NCBI GenBank assembly: GCA_905182125.1
Contig: CAJJAV010000006.1
Location: 30,760 to 94,759, forward strand
Origin: an uncultured Candidatus Poseidoniales archaeon
Lineage (GTDB): Archaea > Thermoplasmatota > Poseidoniia > Poseidoniales > Poseidoniaceae
Reading direction: 5' to 3'
Length of the DNA: 64,000 nt
The notes under the pieces were generated by a model. That model was given only the letters and a program-made list of their open reading frames with translations. It had not been told where the DNA came from and did not search any database. The position numbers were made by a program, and so were the translations under genes. Shown piece after piece: positions 46,477 through 56,406 of this stretch; positions within the stretch are counted from its first letter, which is position 1, and each line of letters starts with the position of its first letter.

Positions 46477-47841
46477 ATGGGCGAAGAGGTACAACAGGGT
46501 GAGCATCCTGCTGGCTGGCCCGGTCACATGTGGCTTGAAGGTCGCACATTGATCCACCTCATGGAGGAACAAGAACGGCCCACACACATGCCGAGAGGGC
46601 CGGCAAAGCGCACTGGCCCGGGCTTTCTCAATCCGGCAATGGCTCCTGCACGAACCCGCAGCGTAATGCTCCTAGCAGATGCGCTCGAACATGAGTGGTT
46701 GGTCAAAGAGCAGCGACCTATTCGAGCACTTGACGCCTTGTGCGCAACCGGGGTACGCATCAGGCGATGGCGCAATGAAATCCCTGCGGAACTTCAACAT
46801 CGATTGCGCATCACTGCCAATGACTTGGATGAGTTCGCTCTTGCTTGGGCACAAACCTCCCATGAACAACACCCTCCTGAGCAACCAGTTGAACACGAAC
46901 CTGAAGACGATCGGCACGGCCAAACATCAACAGCCGTGTTTGACAATGGAGTTCATTTCCAACGGCTTGATGCACGCATGGCGATGGTTGGTGCCGCTTA
47001 CCAATGGGTCGATTTGGACCCCTTTGGGTCGCCGATTCAATTCCTCGACGCTGCATTGCAAAGCCTCTCCCGCACCGGCGTAGTCGAAGTAACCGCCACT
47101 GACACCGCTGCATTGACCGGTTCCTCGCCTTCAAGTCAGGCTCGACGCTACCAAGCAAAGGGCCTGGTCGACGCCTATGCCCATGATGACGCGGTTCGAT
47201 TGTTGATCGCTACGGTCGCCACCACGGCTGCGCGCCTGGACAAGGTGGTCACGCCACTGCTTGCTTTGTTCGATGGCCACCATGTTCGAATTTCATTATT
47301 GGTCAGAACCAGTAAGTCAGAAGCTACAGCCATTCGAAAATCGATTGGATGGCGCGTCCGCTGCAAAGATGTCCCCTATCGGTTTGTGCAACACCCTTCA
47401 CCAGAGGATCTACCAAATGCAAGTGGGCCCCTTTGGATTGGCCCGATGTGGCACAGTGACATCGCAGGGAGGATGACTGAGGAACGTGCATTGGAAATGT
47501 GTCACCCGACGGCAGGAGACATCGAACTGGCTCGGAGCCAAGGCTTGACTTGGGACGAGGAAGACATCGAACATTCTGCTCGAGAGGTTCGAAGAAGCGT
47601 CCGTCACATTGCCGCTGCTGCAGATCTGATGAGCAGAGAACATCTCTTGTTGAACCTCGACACTTTGCCCCGTCTTGCTGGTGTCGGCGGGGCTCCAAAA
47701 ATGGAGAAACTCATCGCCGCTTTGATTGAAGCGGGGCATGCTGCAGCACGTTACCCTGATTTGGAACCAATGCTTGTGACCGATGCACCGTTCGAAACGG
47801 TTGTTCAAATCGTGCAGAATGCTCGTGAATCATCCGACTGA
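46477..47841 (+). CDS. trm1: tRNA (guanine(26)-N2)-dimethyltransferase Trm1
   Basis: 'RALDALCATGVRIRRWRNE', 'ITANDLDEFALAW', 'VDLDPFGSPIQFLDAALQSLSRTGVVEVTATDTAALTG'. Confidence 0.9.
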   Translation: MGEEVQQGEHPAGWPGHMWLEGRTLIHLMEEQERPTHMPRGPAKRTGPGFLNPAMAPARTRSVMLLADALEHEWLVKEQRPIRALDALCATGVRIRRWRNEIPAELQHRLRITANDLDEFALAWAQTSHEQHPPEQPVEHEPEDDRHGQTSTAVFDNGVHFQRLDARMAMVGAAYQWVDLDPFGSPIQFLDAALQSLSRTGVVEVTATDTAALTGSSPSSQARRYQAKGLVDAYAHDDAVRLLIATVATTAARLDKVVTPLLALFDGHHVRISLLVRTSKSEATAIRKSIGWRVRCKDVPYRFVQHPSPEDLPNASGPLWIGPMWHSDIAGRMTEERALEMCHPTAGDIELARSQGLTWDEEDIEHSAREVRRSVRHIAAAADLMSREHLLLNLDTLPRLAGVGGAPKMEKLIAALIEAGHAAARYPDLEPMLVTDAPFETVVQIVQNARESSD

Positions 47842-48579
47842 AGGATCGTTGCCCAAATCCAGTTCAGGCCCTGGGAGCATGGTCCTCGAATTTTCAATAA
47901 CATCTTGCACGCTTGATTCGATGGTTTGTGCATTCTCCAGAAGTTCGCTCAATGGGATTTCGAGGCCGGTTAATTCACCAATCGCCTCAACCGCAAGAGC
48001 AGCTGCCCTTGCGTCGGGATACAAAGGGCTGGCTTCCGCTAACAAAGCCGTCACGTCAATCCCAAGTCGGTCGCCTTCACCGAGAAGGAAACCTGTGATG
48101 CCTGCAACAATACCTTGCTGAATTGGTTCGATGCCTGCGGTTCGAAGCCGTGCTCGTGCTGCATCAGAAGACCCGACGCCAAACAATTGCCCAGTTGGAA
48201 CATCGCTTGAACCGACAAGTCCATCGATGATGATGAGGCGATCAAAGCCACCTTTCGTGAACCATTCTAAAACCGTTGATGCGAACATAATGTCTTGTTC
48301 ATTCTTGAATTGTATTTCGGAGGTGAACACCCCGATGCCTTCGCCTTGATACACCCGCACGGGGTGCTTTGGAACTTCGTTATGAATCAGTGCCACTGCC
48401 GGAAATTCAGCGTTGAGGACCGTGCCTAATTGGCGTAATTTGAGGGTCTTAATGATGTGTGAAGCGGCGATGACACCAACCATTCCGGCTGTGGTGAAAC
48501 CAGCGATTGCGACACCGCCAGTTCGTGGATCAGCGCCCTCTTGAAGAACAAGTGCGTAGCCTTTGAACTCATGCTCCAT
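47830..48579 (-). CDS. PAC2-family (proteasome assembly chaperone-like) protein, paralogue 1
   Basis: 'ALVLQEGADPRTGGVAIAGFTTAGMVGVIAASHIIKTLKL', 'PLYPDARAAALAVEAIGEL'. Confidence 0.8.
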   Translation of the reverse strand: MEHEFKGYALVLQEGADPRTGGVAIAGFTTAGMVGVIAASHIIKTLKLRQLGTVLNAEFPAVALIHNEVPKHPVRVYQGEGIGVFTSEIQFKNEQDIMFASTVLEWFTKGGFDRLIIIDGLVGSSDVPTGQLFGVGSSDAARARLRTAGIEPIQQGIVAGITGFLLGEGDRLGIDVTALLAEASPLYPDARAAALAVEAIGELTGLEIPLSELLENAQTIESSVQDVIENSRTMLPGPELDLGNDPSVG

Positions 48580-48635
48580 AAATCGCCCTCTGTAATAAGG
48601 GTGAGAACGGTTGTATGAAAAGACCTACGATGGGG

Positions 48636-51600
48636 TTAGTCTTCCCAAACTGCCCAATCTTCCCATCCTTCCTCACGATACCACCAGACGCCTTCTTCAT
48701 CTTCCCACCATTCAGTACCGTTTTCGTCCGTGCTGATGTCGGGCTCTTCGGCTTCTCCGTCGGCCTCTTCGAAAGAAGATCCCCCGTCAAATGTTTCGGA
48801 TTCATAGTCTTCAATTTCCTCAACAGGAGAAGTGTCGAATTCATCGAACAGACTTGATGCACGTTCTTCTGGAACTTCGATATCATCGATTGAGCGCCCC
48901 TCGGATTTCAGTTCCTGAAGAGATTTGCTCGATTCGCTTCCTGGTTTCTCTACGACTGGGGCATCGGTTTCTTCTTCGTCTTCGTCGTACCAATCGTCCT
49001 CTTCATCTTCCTTATTTCGTAAGACGATCACGCCGCCAACAACAGCGACCACCAAGAGAAGTCCGAGGATGCTGCCAACCAAAAGTGGAGCTGAACTCTT
49101 GGTATCGGTCGGTGTTGTGTCAACTGGTTGTTCCACCTCAGGTTGTTCGCCCAGCGTCCATTGCAATTCACCTTCAGTGCTTGCGGTTGGTGTGGCCATG
49201 GAGTCGCACTGATTGGCTCCGCCGACCTCCGAGCATGTGATGTAAACGATGTACTCCACACCCTGGATGCCAGGGAACAAACCGTCAGAGGGCCCATTAC
49301 GAACCGGTAGGAATTCAACTTGAGTCGAGCCCTCCGCAGAAATGGTGAGGGTTGGCTCACTTCCACTCAATAAGGACGACTCAAAGGTGAACGGTGGAAG
49401 CGTTGTTGGAATCACTTTCCAGGAAAACCCTACGAACACATCAAACGGATTCGGATTGGTAATGGTGCATTCGATGGTTGAATCCGTGCCATCCCCCTCC
49501 CACGCGTAGGTGGCCGTGCCGCACTCGATGAGGGCCGGCAGGGTTGCATCGGGGAACGATGGCTCTTCTGTCTGATTGTTCTCGGTCTCATTGGAGTCCG
49601 TCTCGTTTGTATCATTGCCGCTGCCACCGGAGCCGCCGGCAAAGGAGAACACGAGCGGATTGATCGATGGAATGATCCAAGACTTGCTTGGGTCAGAGAT
49701 GAGGGTCAAGGTATCAGTGGAATTGGCCGTGCCTGAAAGAATCAATTGGCCCCCTTTCACTTCAATCGTACCGCTGCTGGTGATGTTGCCGCTGGCGTTG
49801 TGCTGCTCCCAACTGTAGGTTAGCCCTTCGAGGTAGGTGTTCTGTGTTGGCAATTCCGCAGACAAGTCAACCTCAAGGTTGTAGACACCTGATTCATCAA
49901 CACTGAGAACGGGGCCATCCATACTGATCTCAGCACGAAGCAAACCAATTCCTTCCAATGTGAGGGTCGCTGGTGCAACGGGTTGCATGCTTATGGCTCC
50001 ACTGTTCCCGAGGTATTCGATGGTGAATGAAGCACTGTCAAAGAACGTGATGAAGGTCCCGCCGAGTTCGGTGAGGGCTTCCACTGCGACAGCTTGCCAG
50101 ATCCCTTCCTCATCTGTGGTTCCCGAGATACTGAACGTGATGCCTGTTGCCTCGACGTGAAGTTCGAGGTCTTCACCGGCCAGTAATTCGCCGTTGGCGC
50201 TCAAAGTGATGTTGAGGTACAATGAATCAAGAGCACTCAAACCGAATTGCTTGAGGGCATGGTCGCTGCTCGATGAGAGGGTGTACTCAATCAACGCACT
50301 TCGCATTGAGTTGTTCAGTGGACTCACAGGGCCTGCGGTGCTGAAGGACGAGGTTGCGTTACCATAGCTGTCAAAGGCAACGACTGCAGCATAGTAAGGG
50401 GTTCCGTCTACAAGGATGGAACCAACTTCTGCCGTGTTGACAGACATCGTTGGTTGATTGGTCGAATGAGGCAGGGTTGCGATGGCTACCAAACCGTCAA
50501 GGGAGCTGATGTTGGAACTTTCAACATAGACGCGATATTCGACAGGCCCATCGCTCGAAATGTTCCATGTCACATCAAGTGAACCACCGGTGTCATTTGT
50601 GGTATCGGACAAGGTAAGCCCGTTCACTGCAGATGGGGGTCCTGGGTATGGGATGGTGACGAGCACCGGTGTGGACATGGAGCTTGTCACCCCAAACGAA
50701 TGGAGGGAGCGGACGCCGTAGACATAGGATTCACCGTGAACGACGTCGCCATCAATGGTCATGTTGATGCCTTCATTGGTCAGCGGAGAAGTCAGGTCGA
50801 ATGTCGTGTTTGGGGCGGAACGGAACACTTCGAATTGGATGAGATCGTCCCCGAAATCAGTGATGTCTTGCCATTCAATTGTAACATAATCTGAAGTTAA
50901 TTCTGACACCAAAACGACCGGTGTTGGCGGAAGGGAGAGGTTTGGCGCCCCTGGAACATATTGGGCGATCAATCCTGAAACTGCGAAGGTCCCATTCAGG
51001 GTTGAATTGACTGGGATGGGGATGAGGATTGTTCCGGTACCGGCTGTTTGCTGTTGATTGATGATGTTGGTCAGGTTACCCGCTGAATACGGATTGTTTT
51101 CGACGATGAAATCTGCGTCATACCCAATGTCAAAACCTGAGAGGTTGAAGGTCCCGTTTCCAGTGTTTGACATAGAGAATTCGAGGGTCGAAAGGCGCAC
51201 GTCAAAACCATCGGCGGTGTAAGGGAGGGCATTCATCAAGACTGAAAGGATGGCCGAAATGTTCCCCATCGGATCTTCGATGTAGAGTGGTGTCATACCA
51301 AATGAAGCATCGCCCGCATAGCCTGATGTTGCGAGGTCGTCTTGGCCATCGTTGTTGACGTCAAGACCAATGTGGTGCCAGCCACCAATGTACAGGCCAA
51401 GGGAACTTTCACCTGCTGCGACAATGTGTTCGAGAAGGCCATCGCCGTTCATATCAACGGCTTGGACATTGGTTGGTATTGACCACGGTTGCACGGCTGC
51501 TGAGACGTTTCCGATGGATGTAGCGTTCAGATCGAAGACGTTCAAATTACCATCAATGGTTTGGGCAATGCCATCGCTTGACCCTGGAGCGGGGATCACA

Positions 51601-52916
51601 AGCGATGTTGTCCCGTCGCCATCATGGTCGAAGATCGAGGCATTGGTGAGTTCAACAGTGGACAGCACGCTTGTAGTGTTCCATTGCACCCCATCATTCA
51701 AGGCGATTGTGTAGCCTTGTTGATTGGTCCCAATAAAGTCGATGTCTCCGTCGCCGTCAAAGTCGCCAGTCACGAAGTTTGATTCTAAGCCATCGAAGTG
51801 GTTTGGATTTTCAGTGATGCCGCTGCCGAGCACCCATCCGAGGGGTGTGCTGTGACCAAAGAAATCCGTGACGACGGCTGAGAATATGGTTGAGTTTGCC
51901 CCAAACACTCCCGCAGTCATTGATGTGAGTGTGGTGGCTGTTGCGGTGTTGTTCATGTTGATGGTGTGGGTTTGGTTGTCGGCGAATGCACTGATTTTGT
52001 CATTGTATGTTCGGACCACAAACTGTCCACCCGCGTGAATTGAAACCACGTCAGCATGACCATCGTTGTTGAAATCGCCGACGGCTGCAGAAATACTGTT
52101 GCTGTACAAGGAAAGAGGCTGCGCAGCGCCAAGAGCAGAGGTTGCAGCATTTGTGAAATGGACACAAGCTAAATCCGAACCATAGGCGAAGGTGACGATG
52201 TCATCGTGGCCATCGTCATTGAAATCGCCTACATCAACCTCGCTGGCACCAGCGCAGGTTTGTGTCCAATTGGAGGTGTTGAGTCCTGAAGTAGAGTCCC
52301 AATCAATACGAAGGATGCCTGCATTGAATCCGGTCACGGTTGAATCTCTTGAAAGAACAACAATCTCTGGTAGCGTGTCATTGTCGGTATCCCCAGAAGT
52401 GTAGTCGGTGACCGCACCAACTGGCATGAAACCCCCGTTCACTTCGGGGGTGAACGAAGTGTTGAGCTGTGCAGATTCAATCGATGATGCGAATGGAAGG
52501 AAAAAGAGAGATGATAACGCGGCTCCTGTCGAGAACACTTCAGAAGATGTGTTTCCGTTGGAAAAAGTGTTTTGATGGCCAAGATCGCCGTAGCCTAAAC
52601 CTTCGAAAGCCCATTCTTTGACCCCGTCTTGACCGATGTCAATGTACACTTGGCCAGGTGATGAAACCTCGGCTTTGGCGTTAATCAAGAACGAAGCCGA
52701 ATTGAAGGTCACGTTTCGTGGCACTTCAATTCCGATCTGGGTGTTTATTTGGCCCTCTATGACGCTGGCCGTAGGCGCAGCACTGCCTCCATCGAAAGTG
52801 CTCACCGCCCCCGCTGTGGGGTTTGCAGAAACGGAAATTGCCGCAAATGACTGAAGCAACAAGAGCAGAACAAGAACATACGGGCCGGTTCGGCGAGGGT
52901 TATCCATGGTTGTCAC
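48636..52916 (-). CDS. Large secreted protein: FG-GAP/VCBS-like repeats and FN3 domains, C-terminal TM, acidic tail ending in Trp-rich motif
   Basis: Signal peptide; 'GDFNDDGHDDIVTFA', 'GDFNNDGHADVVSIHA', 'GDFDGDGDIDFIGTN'; TM 'APLLVGSILGLLLVVAVVGGVIVL'; tail 'EWWEDEEGVWWYREEGWEDWAVWED'. Confidence 0.85.
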   Translation of the reverse strand: MTTMDNPRRTGPYVLVLLLLLQSFAAISVSANPTAGAVSTFDGGSAAPTASVIEGQINTQIGIEVPRNVTFNSASFLINAKAEVSSPGQVYIDIGQDGVKEWAFEGLGYGDLGHQNTFSNGNTSSEVFSTGAALSSLFFLPFASSIESAQLNTSFTPEVNGGFMPVGAVTDYTSGDTDNDTLPEIVVLSRDSTVTGFNAGILRIDWDSTSGLNTSNWTQTCAGASEVDVGDFNDDGHDDIVTFAYGSDLACVHFTNAATSALGAAQPLSLYSNSISAAVGDFNNDGHADVVSIHAGGQFVVRTYNDKISAFADNQTHTINMNNTATATTLTSMTAGVFGANSTIFSAVVTDFFGHSTPLGWVLGSGITENPNHFDGLESNFVTGDFDGDGDIDFIGTNQQGYTIALNDGVQWNTTSVLSTVELTNASIFDHDGDGTTSLVIPAPGSSDGIAQTIDGNLNVFDLNATSIGNVSAAVQPWSIPTNVQAVDMNGDGLLEHIVAAGESSLGLYIGGWHHIGLDVNNDGQDDLATSGYAGDASFGMTPLYIEDPMGNISAILSVLMNALPYTADGFDVRLSTLEFSMSNTGNGTFNLSGFDIGYDADFIVENNPYSAGNLTNIINQQQTAGTGTILIPIPVNSTLNGTFAVSGLIAQYVPGAPNLSLPPTPVVLVSELTSDYVTIEWQDITDFGDDLIQFEVFRSAPNTTFDLTSPLTNEGINMTIDGDVVHGESYVYGVRSLHSFGVTSSMSTPVLVTIPYPGPPSAVNGLTLSDTTNDTGGSLDVTWNISSDGPVEYRVYVESSNISSLDGLVAIATLPHSTNQPTMSVNTAEVGSILVDGTPYYAAVVAFDSYGNATSSFSTAGPVSPLNNSMRSALIEYTLSSSSDHALKQFGLSALDSLYLNITLSANGELLAGEDLELHVEATGITFSISGTTDEEGIWQAVAVEALTELGGTFITFFDSASFTIEYLGNSGAISMQPVAPATLTLEGIGLLRAEISMDGPVLSVDESGVYNLEVDLSAELPTQNTYLEGLTYSWEQHNASGNITSSGTIEVKGGQLILSGTANSTDTLTLISDPSKSWIIPSINPLVFSFAGGSGGSGNDTNETDSNETENNQTEEPSFPDATLPALIECGTATYAWEGDGTDSTIECTITNPNPFDVFVGFSWKVIPTTLPPFTFESSLLSGSEPTLTISAEGSTQVEFLPVRNGPSDGLFPGIQGVEYIVYITCSEVGGANQCDSMATPTASTEGELQWTLGEQPEVEQPVDTTPTDTKSSAPLLVGSILGLLLVVAVVGGVIVLRNKEDEEDDWYDEDEEETDAPVVEKPGSESSKSLQELKSEGRSIDDIEVPEERASSLFDEFDTSPVEEIEDYESETFDGGSSFEEADGEAEEPDISTDENGTEWWEDEEGVWWYREEGWEDWAVWED

Positions 52917-53080
52917 TGTACCTCTGGGGTCGCATGCCCTTCAAGTTCCTTACGGCTCATGATGGGTGTTCTCCGGGGTAAATTGGACTTTTTGCTATGT
53001 TTCGGGCACAGAAGTTCATTGACATGAACGCTAAAGGGTTATACGGAAAAGAGAGGCACTTTCACATTGAGGGGCACCAA

Positions 53081-53581
53081 ATGGAAACGAGCAGCAAAGT
53101 CTCCGTCATCGCCGGTGACATCGAAATCGATCTTGAAGGCGCTCCTATGGAAGTCGAAGAGCAGTTAGCCCTTCACCGACAAGACGACACGTGGACCCTG
53201 ATGCTCGACAGGCTGACTCAAGCCCGTGCCGAAGCAGTGCAGGCCGCTGTTTCTGCAGCGAAAGAGAAGGGCCTTCCGGAACGAGGGTCTGCCTTCAGAG
53301 TCCTGCTGGAAACCTGTTCTTTAGAACGGAAACCCGATCAGGTTCTCGGTGCGATTCACTACCTCCGGGAAGTTGAGGGCGTCCAAGATAGCCCGCCGCG
53401 TATCATCAACCAGTTGTTTGAAGATGCAAAAATCAACCCTCCCGGCAACCTCTCGCTTTATCTCAATCGGTTGAGGGAACGAAACTTCCTCACCATTCCT
53501 GAAGGAAAGGAAGACAAAAACAGGTTTGCTCTTCTGACCGAAGAAGGCCGAACTCATCTTGATAAACGCTCCACTGCATGA
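53081..53581 (+). CDS. Hypothetical protein, possible winged-helix/coiled-coil
   Basis: Start METSSK preceded by GAGGGG. C-terminal 'LSLYLNRLRERNFLTIPEGKEDKNRFALLTEEGRTHL' is wHTH-like. Confidence 0.55.
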   Translation: METSSKVSVIAGDIEIDLEGAPMEVEEQLALHRQDDTWTLMLDRLTQARAEAVQAAVSAAKEKGLPERGSAFRVLLETCSLERKPDQVLGAIHYLREVEGVQDSPPRIINQLFEDAKINPPGNLSLYLNRLRERNFLTIPEGKEDKNRFALLTEEGRTHLDKRSTA

Positions 53582-53590
53582 GGCTACACC

Positions 53591-54037
53591 ATGGTAATGT
53601 CTGGCGGAGGGGGCGACGACCCGAGGGAATCAACCGGGGAAATCGAATCCGTCGTACTGGATTGGTCCTTCCAAAATCACGCCTCTGATATCTTGAGAAA
53701 GGGGCGGCATGCCGGTTCGAACTTTCGCAGGAGCATCCTTGATGGAGCCGATCTTACCGAAGGAGATTTTTCAAACTGTGATTTCCGAAAGGCCTCCATG
53801 TACGAAGTGGATTTGATGAAATCGGCATTTGACGGCGCTGATTTTAGAGGGGCGGATTTGAGGAAGGCCCGACTCAACCTTTCAAACTTCAGAAATTGTA
53901 AATTCTCCGGTGCCGATCTTCGGGGCATACGTGGCAAATACGCTATTTGGCAAGGCAGTGACTGGTGGAACGCGACGATGGATGAAGGGTTGCAGAAGGC
54001 GCTTGCCAAGAAGTGGCCCCGCCCCAGCGATGCTTGA
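53591..54037 (+). CDS. Pentapeptide-repeat protein
   Basis: 'SNFRRSILDGADLTEGDFSNCDFRKASMYEVDLMKSAFDGADFRGADLRKARLNLSNFRNCKFSGADLRG'. Confidence 0.85.
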   Translation: MVMSGGGGDDPRESTGEIESVVLDWSFQNHASDILRKGRHAGSNFRRSILDGADLTEGDFSNCDFRKASMYEVDLMKSAFDGADFRGADLRKARLNLSNFRNCKFSGADLRGIRGKYAIWQGSDWWNATMDEGLQKALAKKWPRPSDA

Positions 54038-54043
54038 ACCGGT

Positions 54044-54691
54044 TCATTCTTGCTCTGAAACAAGAAGCACTTTCGGACGTGAATACAGTGCAAGCCTTGC
54101 GCGAGCGTTGAGCAGCGGTAAAGCAGCGAGGCTGAGGCATGTCGCCATGCAAACACCACAAAAATAGGTTGAAATCTCATAGGTGAGCAACAGAGGGCCG
54201 GTGAGGCTGTCGACTGCTGCGCCACCAACCAGCCAGCTACCGACGACGCCTGTAATCAGTCCAATACTGGCACCAATCACGTTCATCCAGGCACCAAGTG
54301 GTTTGAGTTGGAACAACAAAATTGAACCGATGATCATCAGCAAGGCAGTGATGGCAAACCCAACTGCACGAAGGCCATAGCCCCCAGAATCTCGAGCTTG
54401 ATCGTGAAATTCTTGGTACTGCTCCACCGTTAGGTCATCAGCATCACTCGCCTGACTGTTAGGGGTGATCAGGAGGGTTGCAACTTCTGAATCAGACAGA
54501 TCTTCTGCAGTGTGGAATTGATAATCGCCATAGCCTTGATACCCCAACAAAATGGCTCCAAGCAGAATCAGAACGGCCACTGTTTTCGGACCTTTAGGAT
54601 CGGGACGGACAGCAAACATGTCCACGGGTGGAGCAGGTACGGCATCTGCGTCATCCATCCGCATCGTGAATCCTAAATCTAAATCGCTCAC
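54044..54691 (-). CDS. Multi-TM membrane protein of unknown function
   Basis: Several hydrophobic segments; start overlaps the thioesterase stop. Confidence 0.6.
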   Translation of the reverse strand: MSDLDLGFTMRMDDADAVPAPPVDMFAVRPDPKGPKTVAVLILLGAILLGYQGYGDYQFHTAEDLSDSEVATLLITPNSQASDADDLTVEQYQEFHDQARDSGGYGLRAVGFAITALLMIIGSILLFQLKPLGAWMNVIGASIGLITGVVGSWLVGGAAVDSLTGPLLLTYEISTYFCGVCMATCLSLAALPLLNARARLALYSRPKVLLVSEQE

Positions 54692-55110
54692 TTTGATTCC
54701 TCCACGAGATGGCCAAGCAATCCGACCCGAAGGTCATCGGGAATCGGTTGGGATTCCAGTGTGTCCATGTCAACACAAACGGTCACTTGGCTCGAACGCC
54801 ATAGCATCTCTTGATTTTGATTTTGGAGGATGTACCCCCATGTGCATGAAGACGTCCCAACGTGTTCGATCGATAGCGTTGCGTGGATTGTGTCACCATA
54901 GCGCAAGGGGGCGATAAAATCAGTTTCAACACGAACAACTGGGAATCCAATCTTGCGTTCATTGATCAGGACCGGGTAGGATACGCCGCACATTGGCTCC
55001 CATGCTTCTTCAAAAAAACGATGGGCGAGGTCAAATATTCGTGGGTAGTATGCGATGTTTGCACCATCCAGCATTGGGTAATCGACCCTTCGCGACAGTT
55101 CCACCGCCAT
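54688..55110 (-). CDS. Hotdog-fold acyl-CoA thioesterase
   Basis: 'VDYPMLDGANIAYYPRIFDLAHRFFEEAWEPM...VRVETDFIAPLRYGDTIHATLSIEHVGTSSCTWGYIL'. Confidence 0.8.
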   Translation of the reverse strand: MAVELSRRVDYPMLDGANIAYYPRIFDLAHRFFEEAWEPMCGVSYPVLINERKIGFPVVRVETDFIAPLRYGDTIHATLSIEHVGTSSCTWGYILQNQNQEMLWRSSQVTVCVDMDTLESQPIPDDLRVGLLGHLVEESK

Positions 55111-55187
55111 GCTTCGCCCAAACGGTGGGGCGTGAAGAAGGCTTGCTTGACTCAGTGTTTGGCAACAACAAAACGTAACCCGTTGCG

Positions 55188-55194
55188 CTTATAT
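55188..55194 (+). promoter_or_regulatory. TATA box of the tRNA-Arg gene
   Basis: CTTATAT about 30 bp upstream of the mature tRNA 5' end. Confidence 0.6.
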
Positions 55195-55221
55195 CCAAGC
55201 GGTCGGTGGACCGAACACCAA

Positions 55222-55295
55222 GGCCCTATAGTGTAGCTTGGATATCACGCCGGCTTGCGGAGCCAGCAACCCGTGTTCGAATCGCGGTGGGGCCG
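55222..55295 (+). tRNA. tRNA-Arg, anticodon GCG (55257-55259), no encoded CCA
   Basis: Acceptor GGCCCTA/TGGGGCC, T arm CCGTG-TTCGAAT-CGCGG, anticodon loop TTGCGGA, discriminator G. Confidence 0.85.
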
Positions 55296-55327
55296 CTCTT
55301 AACTCCAAGATGCGATAGCGTTGATGT

Positions 55328-55993
55328 TCAAACCCGCCATTCATGCATCGGCCAGTCGTGCTTTTTGGCCAAGGTTCGTAGCGAGCCCTCTGGATTGATT
55401 GCAACTGGGTTTCCTGTGATTCGCATAAACCAAGAATCGGCAAGCGTGTTGCCATAGGCATAGCAGTGTGAAAGATCGTGTCCGTTTGCTAGAGCGTCGG
55501 CTTCAACCACAGGGACTTTTCCTTTTCTTCGAGGAACCGACCAGCCTCGTTCAGATCCACTGAGGATGCCGGTTCTTGACGCTGGTCCACAGCCGTAAAC
55601 TGTGTCCATGCCAAGCACCTCGCCCATCGCTTCAGCCATGGGTGCGATTGTAGCGGTCACCAAGACAAGTCGGTGCCCTTGTTCGCGATGCCAAGCCAAC
55701 TTAGCCTTGGCTTCTTCAGACACACAAGGCGCAAGGCGCTCTGCTGCCAAACGGGTCGAATACGCTTCGAGGACACGCCAAGATGCGAGTGAGAAATGAC
55801 CCCGGTTTCGAGCAGCGTCATAGAAGGCCCGCCCACGAAGCAGGTTGCCAACCAAGCCAAGCGTCCAACTCACCGTCGCCACTGGAATTCGCCAAGGGCG
55901 TCGCTTACCAAGTTCGGCGGCGAGGGTCTTTTCACTCGATGCGTCAAGAAGGGTACCATCGAGATCAAAGTAAGCCGCGACGGTGGCTGTCAT
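55328..55993 (-). CDS. HAD-superfamily (HAD-IB-like) phosphatase
   Basis: 'AAYFDLDGTLLDASSEKTLAAEL', 'RLVLVTATIAPMAEAMGEVLGMD', 'SHCYAYGNTLADSWFM'. Internal start preferred over 56257. Confidence 0.8.
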   Translation of the reverse strand: MTATVAAYFDLDGTLLDASSEKTLAAELGKRRPWRIPVATVSWTLGLVGNLLRGRAFYDAARNRGHFSLASWRVLEAYSTRLAAERLAPCVSEEAKAKLAWHREQGHRLVLVTATIAPMAEAMGEVLGMDTVYGCGPASRTGILSGSERGWSVPRRKGKVPVVEADALANGHDLSHCYAYGNTLADSWFMRITGNPVAINPEGSLRTLAKKHDWPMHEWRV

Positions 55994-56048
55994 GTTTCGT
56001 GGGTGAACAACACCATACATGAGTGCGCCCCCATTGGTGGCGAAAAGA

Positions 56049-56336
56049 TCACACTTTTTCAGGTGCTTGAACACAGCCAAGTTCACCATACACTCTTCGT
56101 CCAGCAGTATGATCTTGCCACCATTCCAAGCAATCACTGAGATGGCGTGGTATGAAGAATCCGACTTTACGGGGCGTAAGTCCATGATTTCGCATGGCTC
56201 GGTCATTTGAAAGGCAAGCGACGATGGATTGAGCAGAGCACCCTGGGTTGGCGCCAACGAAACGTAATATCTCGTTTTTTAGGCGTTCATAACGTGCTTG
56301 CTTCTGGGATCCTTTACCTTCTCTTCTTGGGGGCAT
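56049..56336 (-). CDS. Small basic winged-helix-like protein (95 aa)
   Basis: 'MPPRREGKGSQKQARYERLKNEILRFVGANPGCSAQSIVACLSNDRAMRNHGLTPRKVGFFIPRHLSDCLEWW', an HTH-like composition. Confidence 0.55.
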   Translation of the reverse strand: MPPRREGKGSQKQARYERLKNEILRFVGANPGCSAQSIVACLSNDRAMRNHGLTPRKVGFFIPRHLSDCLEWWQDHTAGRRVYGELGCVQAPEKV

Positions 56337-56406
56337 GTACTGAAAAATCAAAATGAACCGATATGAAAGACACGGTGGCTGTCCCAAGCGAATAAGTGGC
56401 CGAAAT

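Noticed and set aside
56266-56285. 20-nt similarity (3 mismatches) to 59460-59479: AATATCTCG.TTTTTAG..G
   Set aside because: A 17/20 match between two arbitrary sites is expected by chance at this window size; one copy is within coding sequence.
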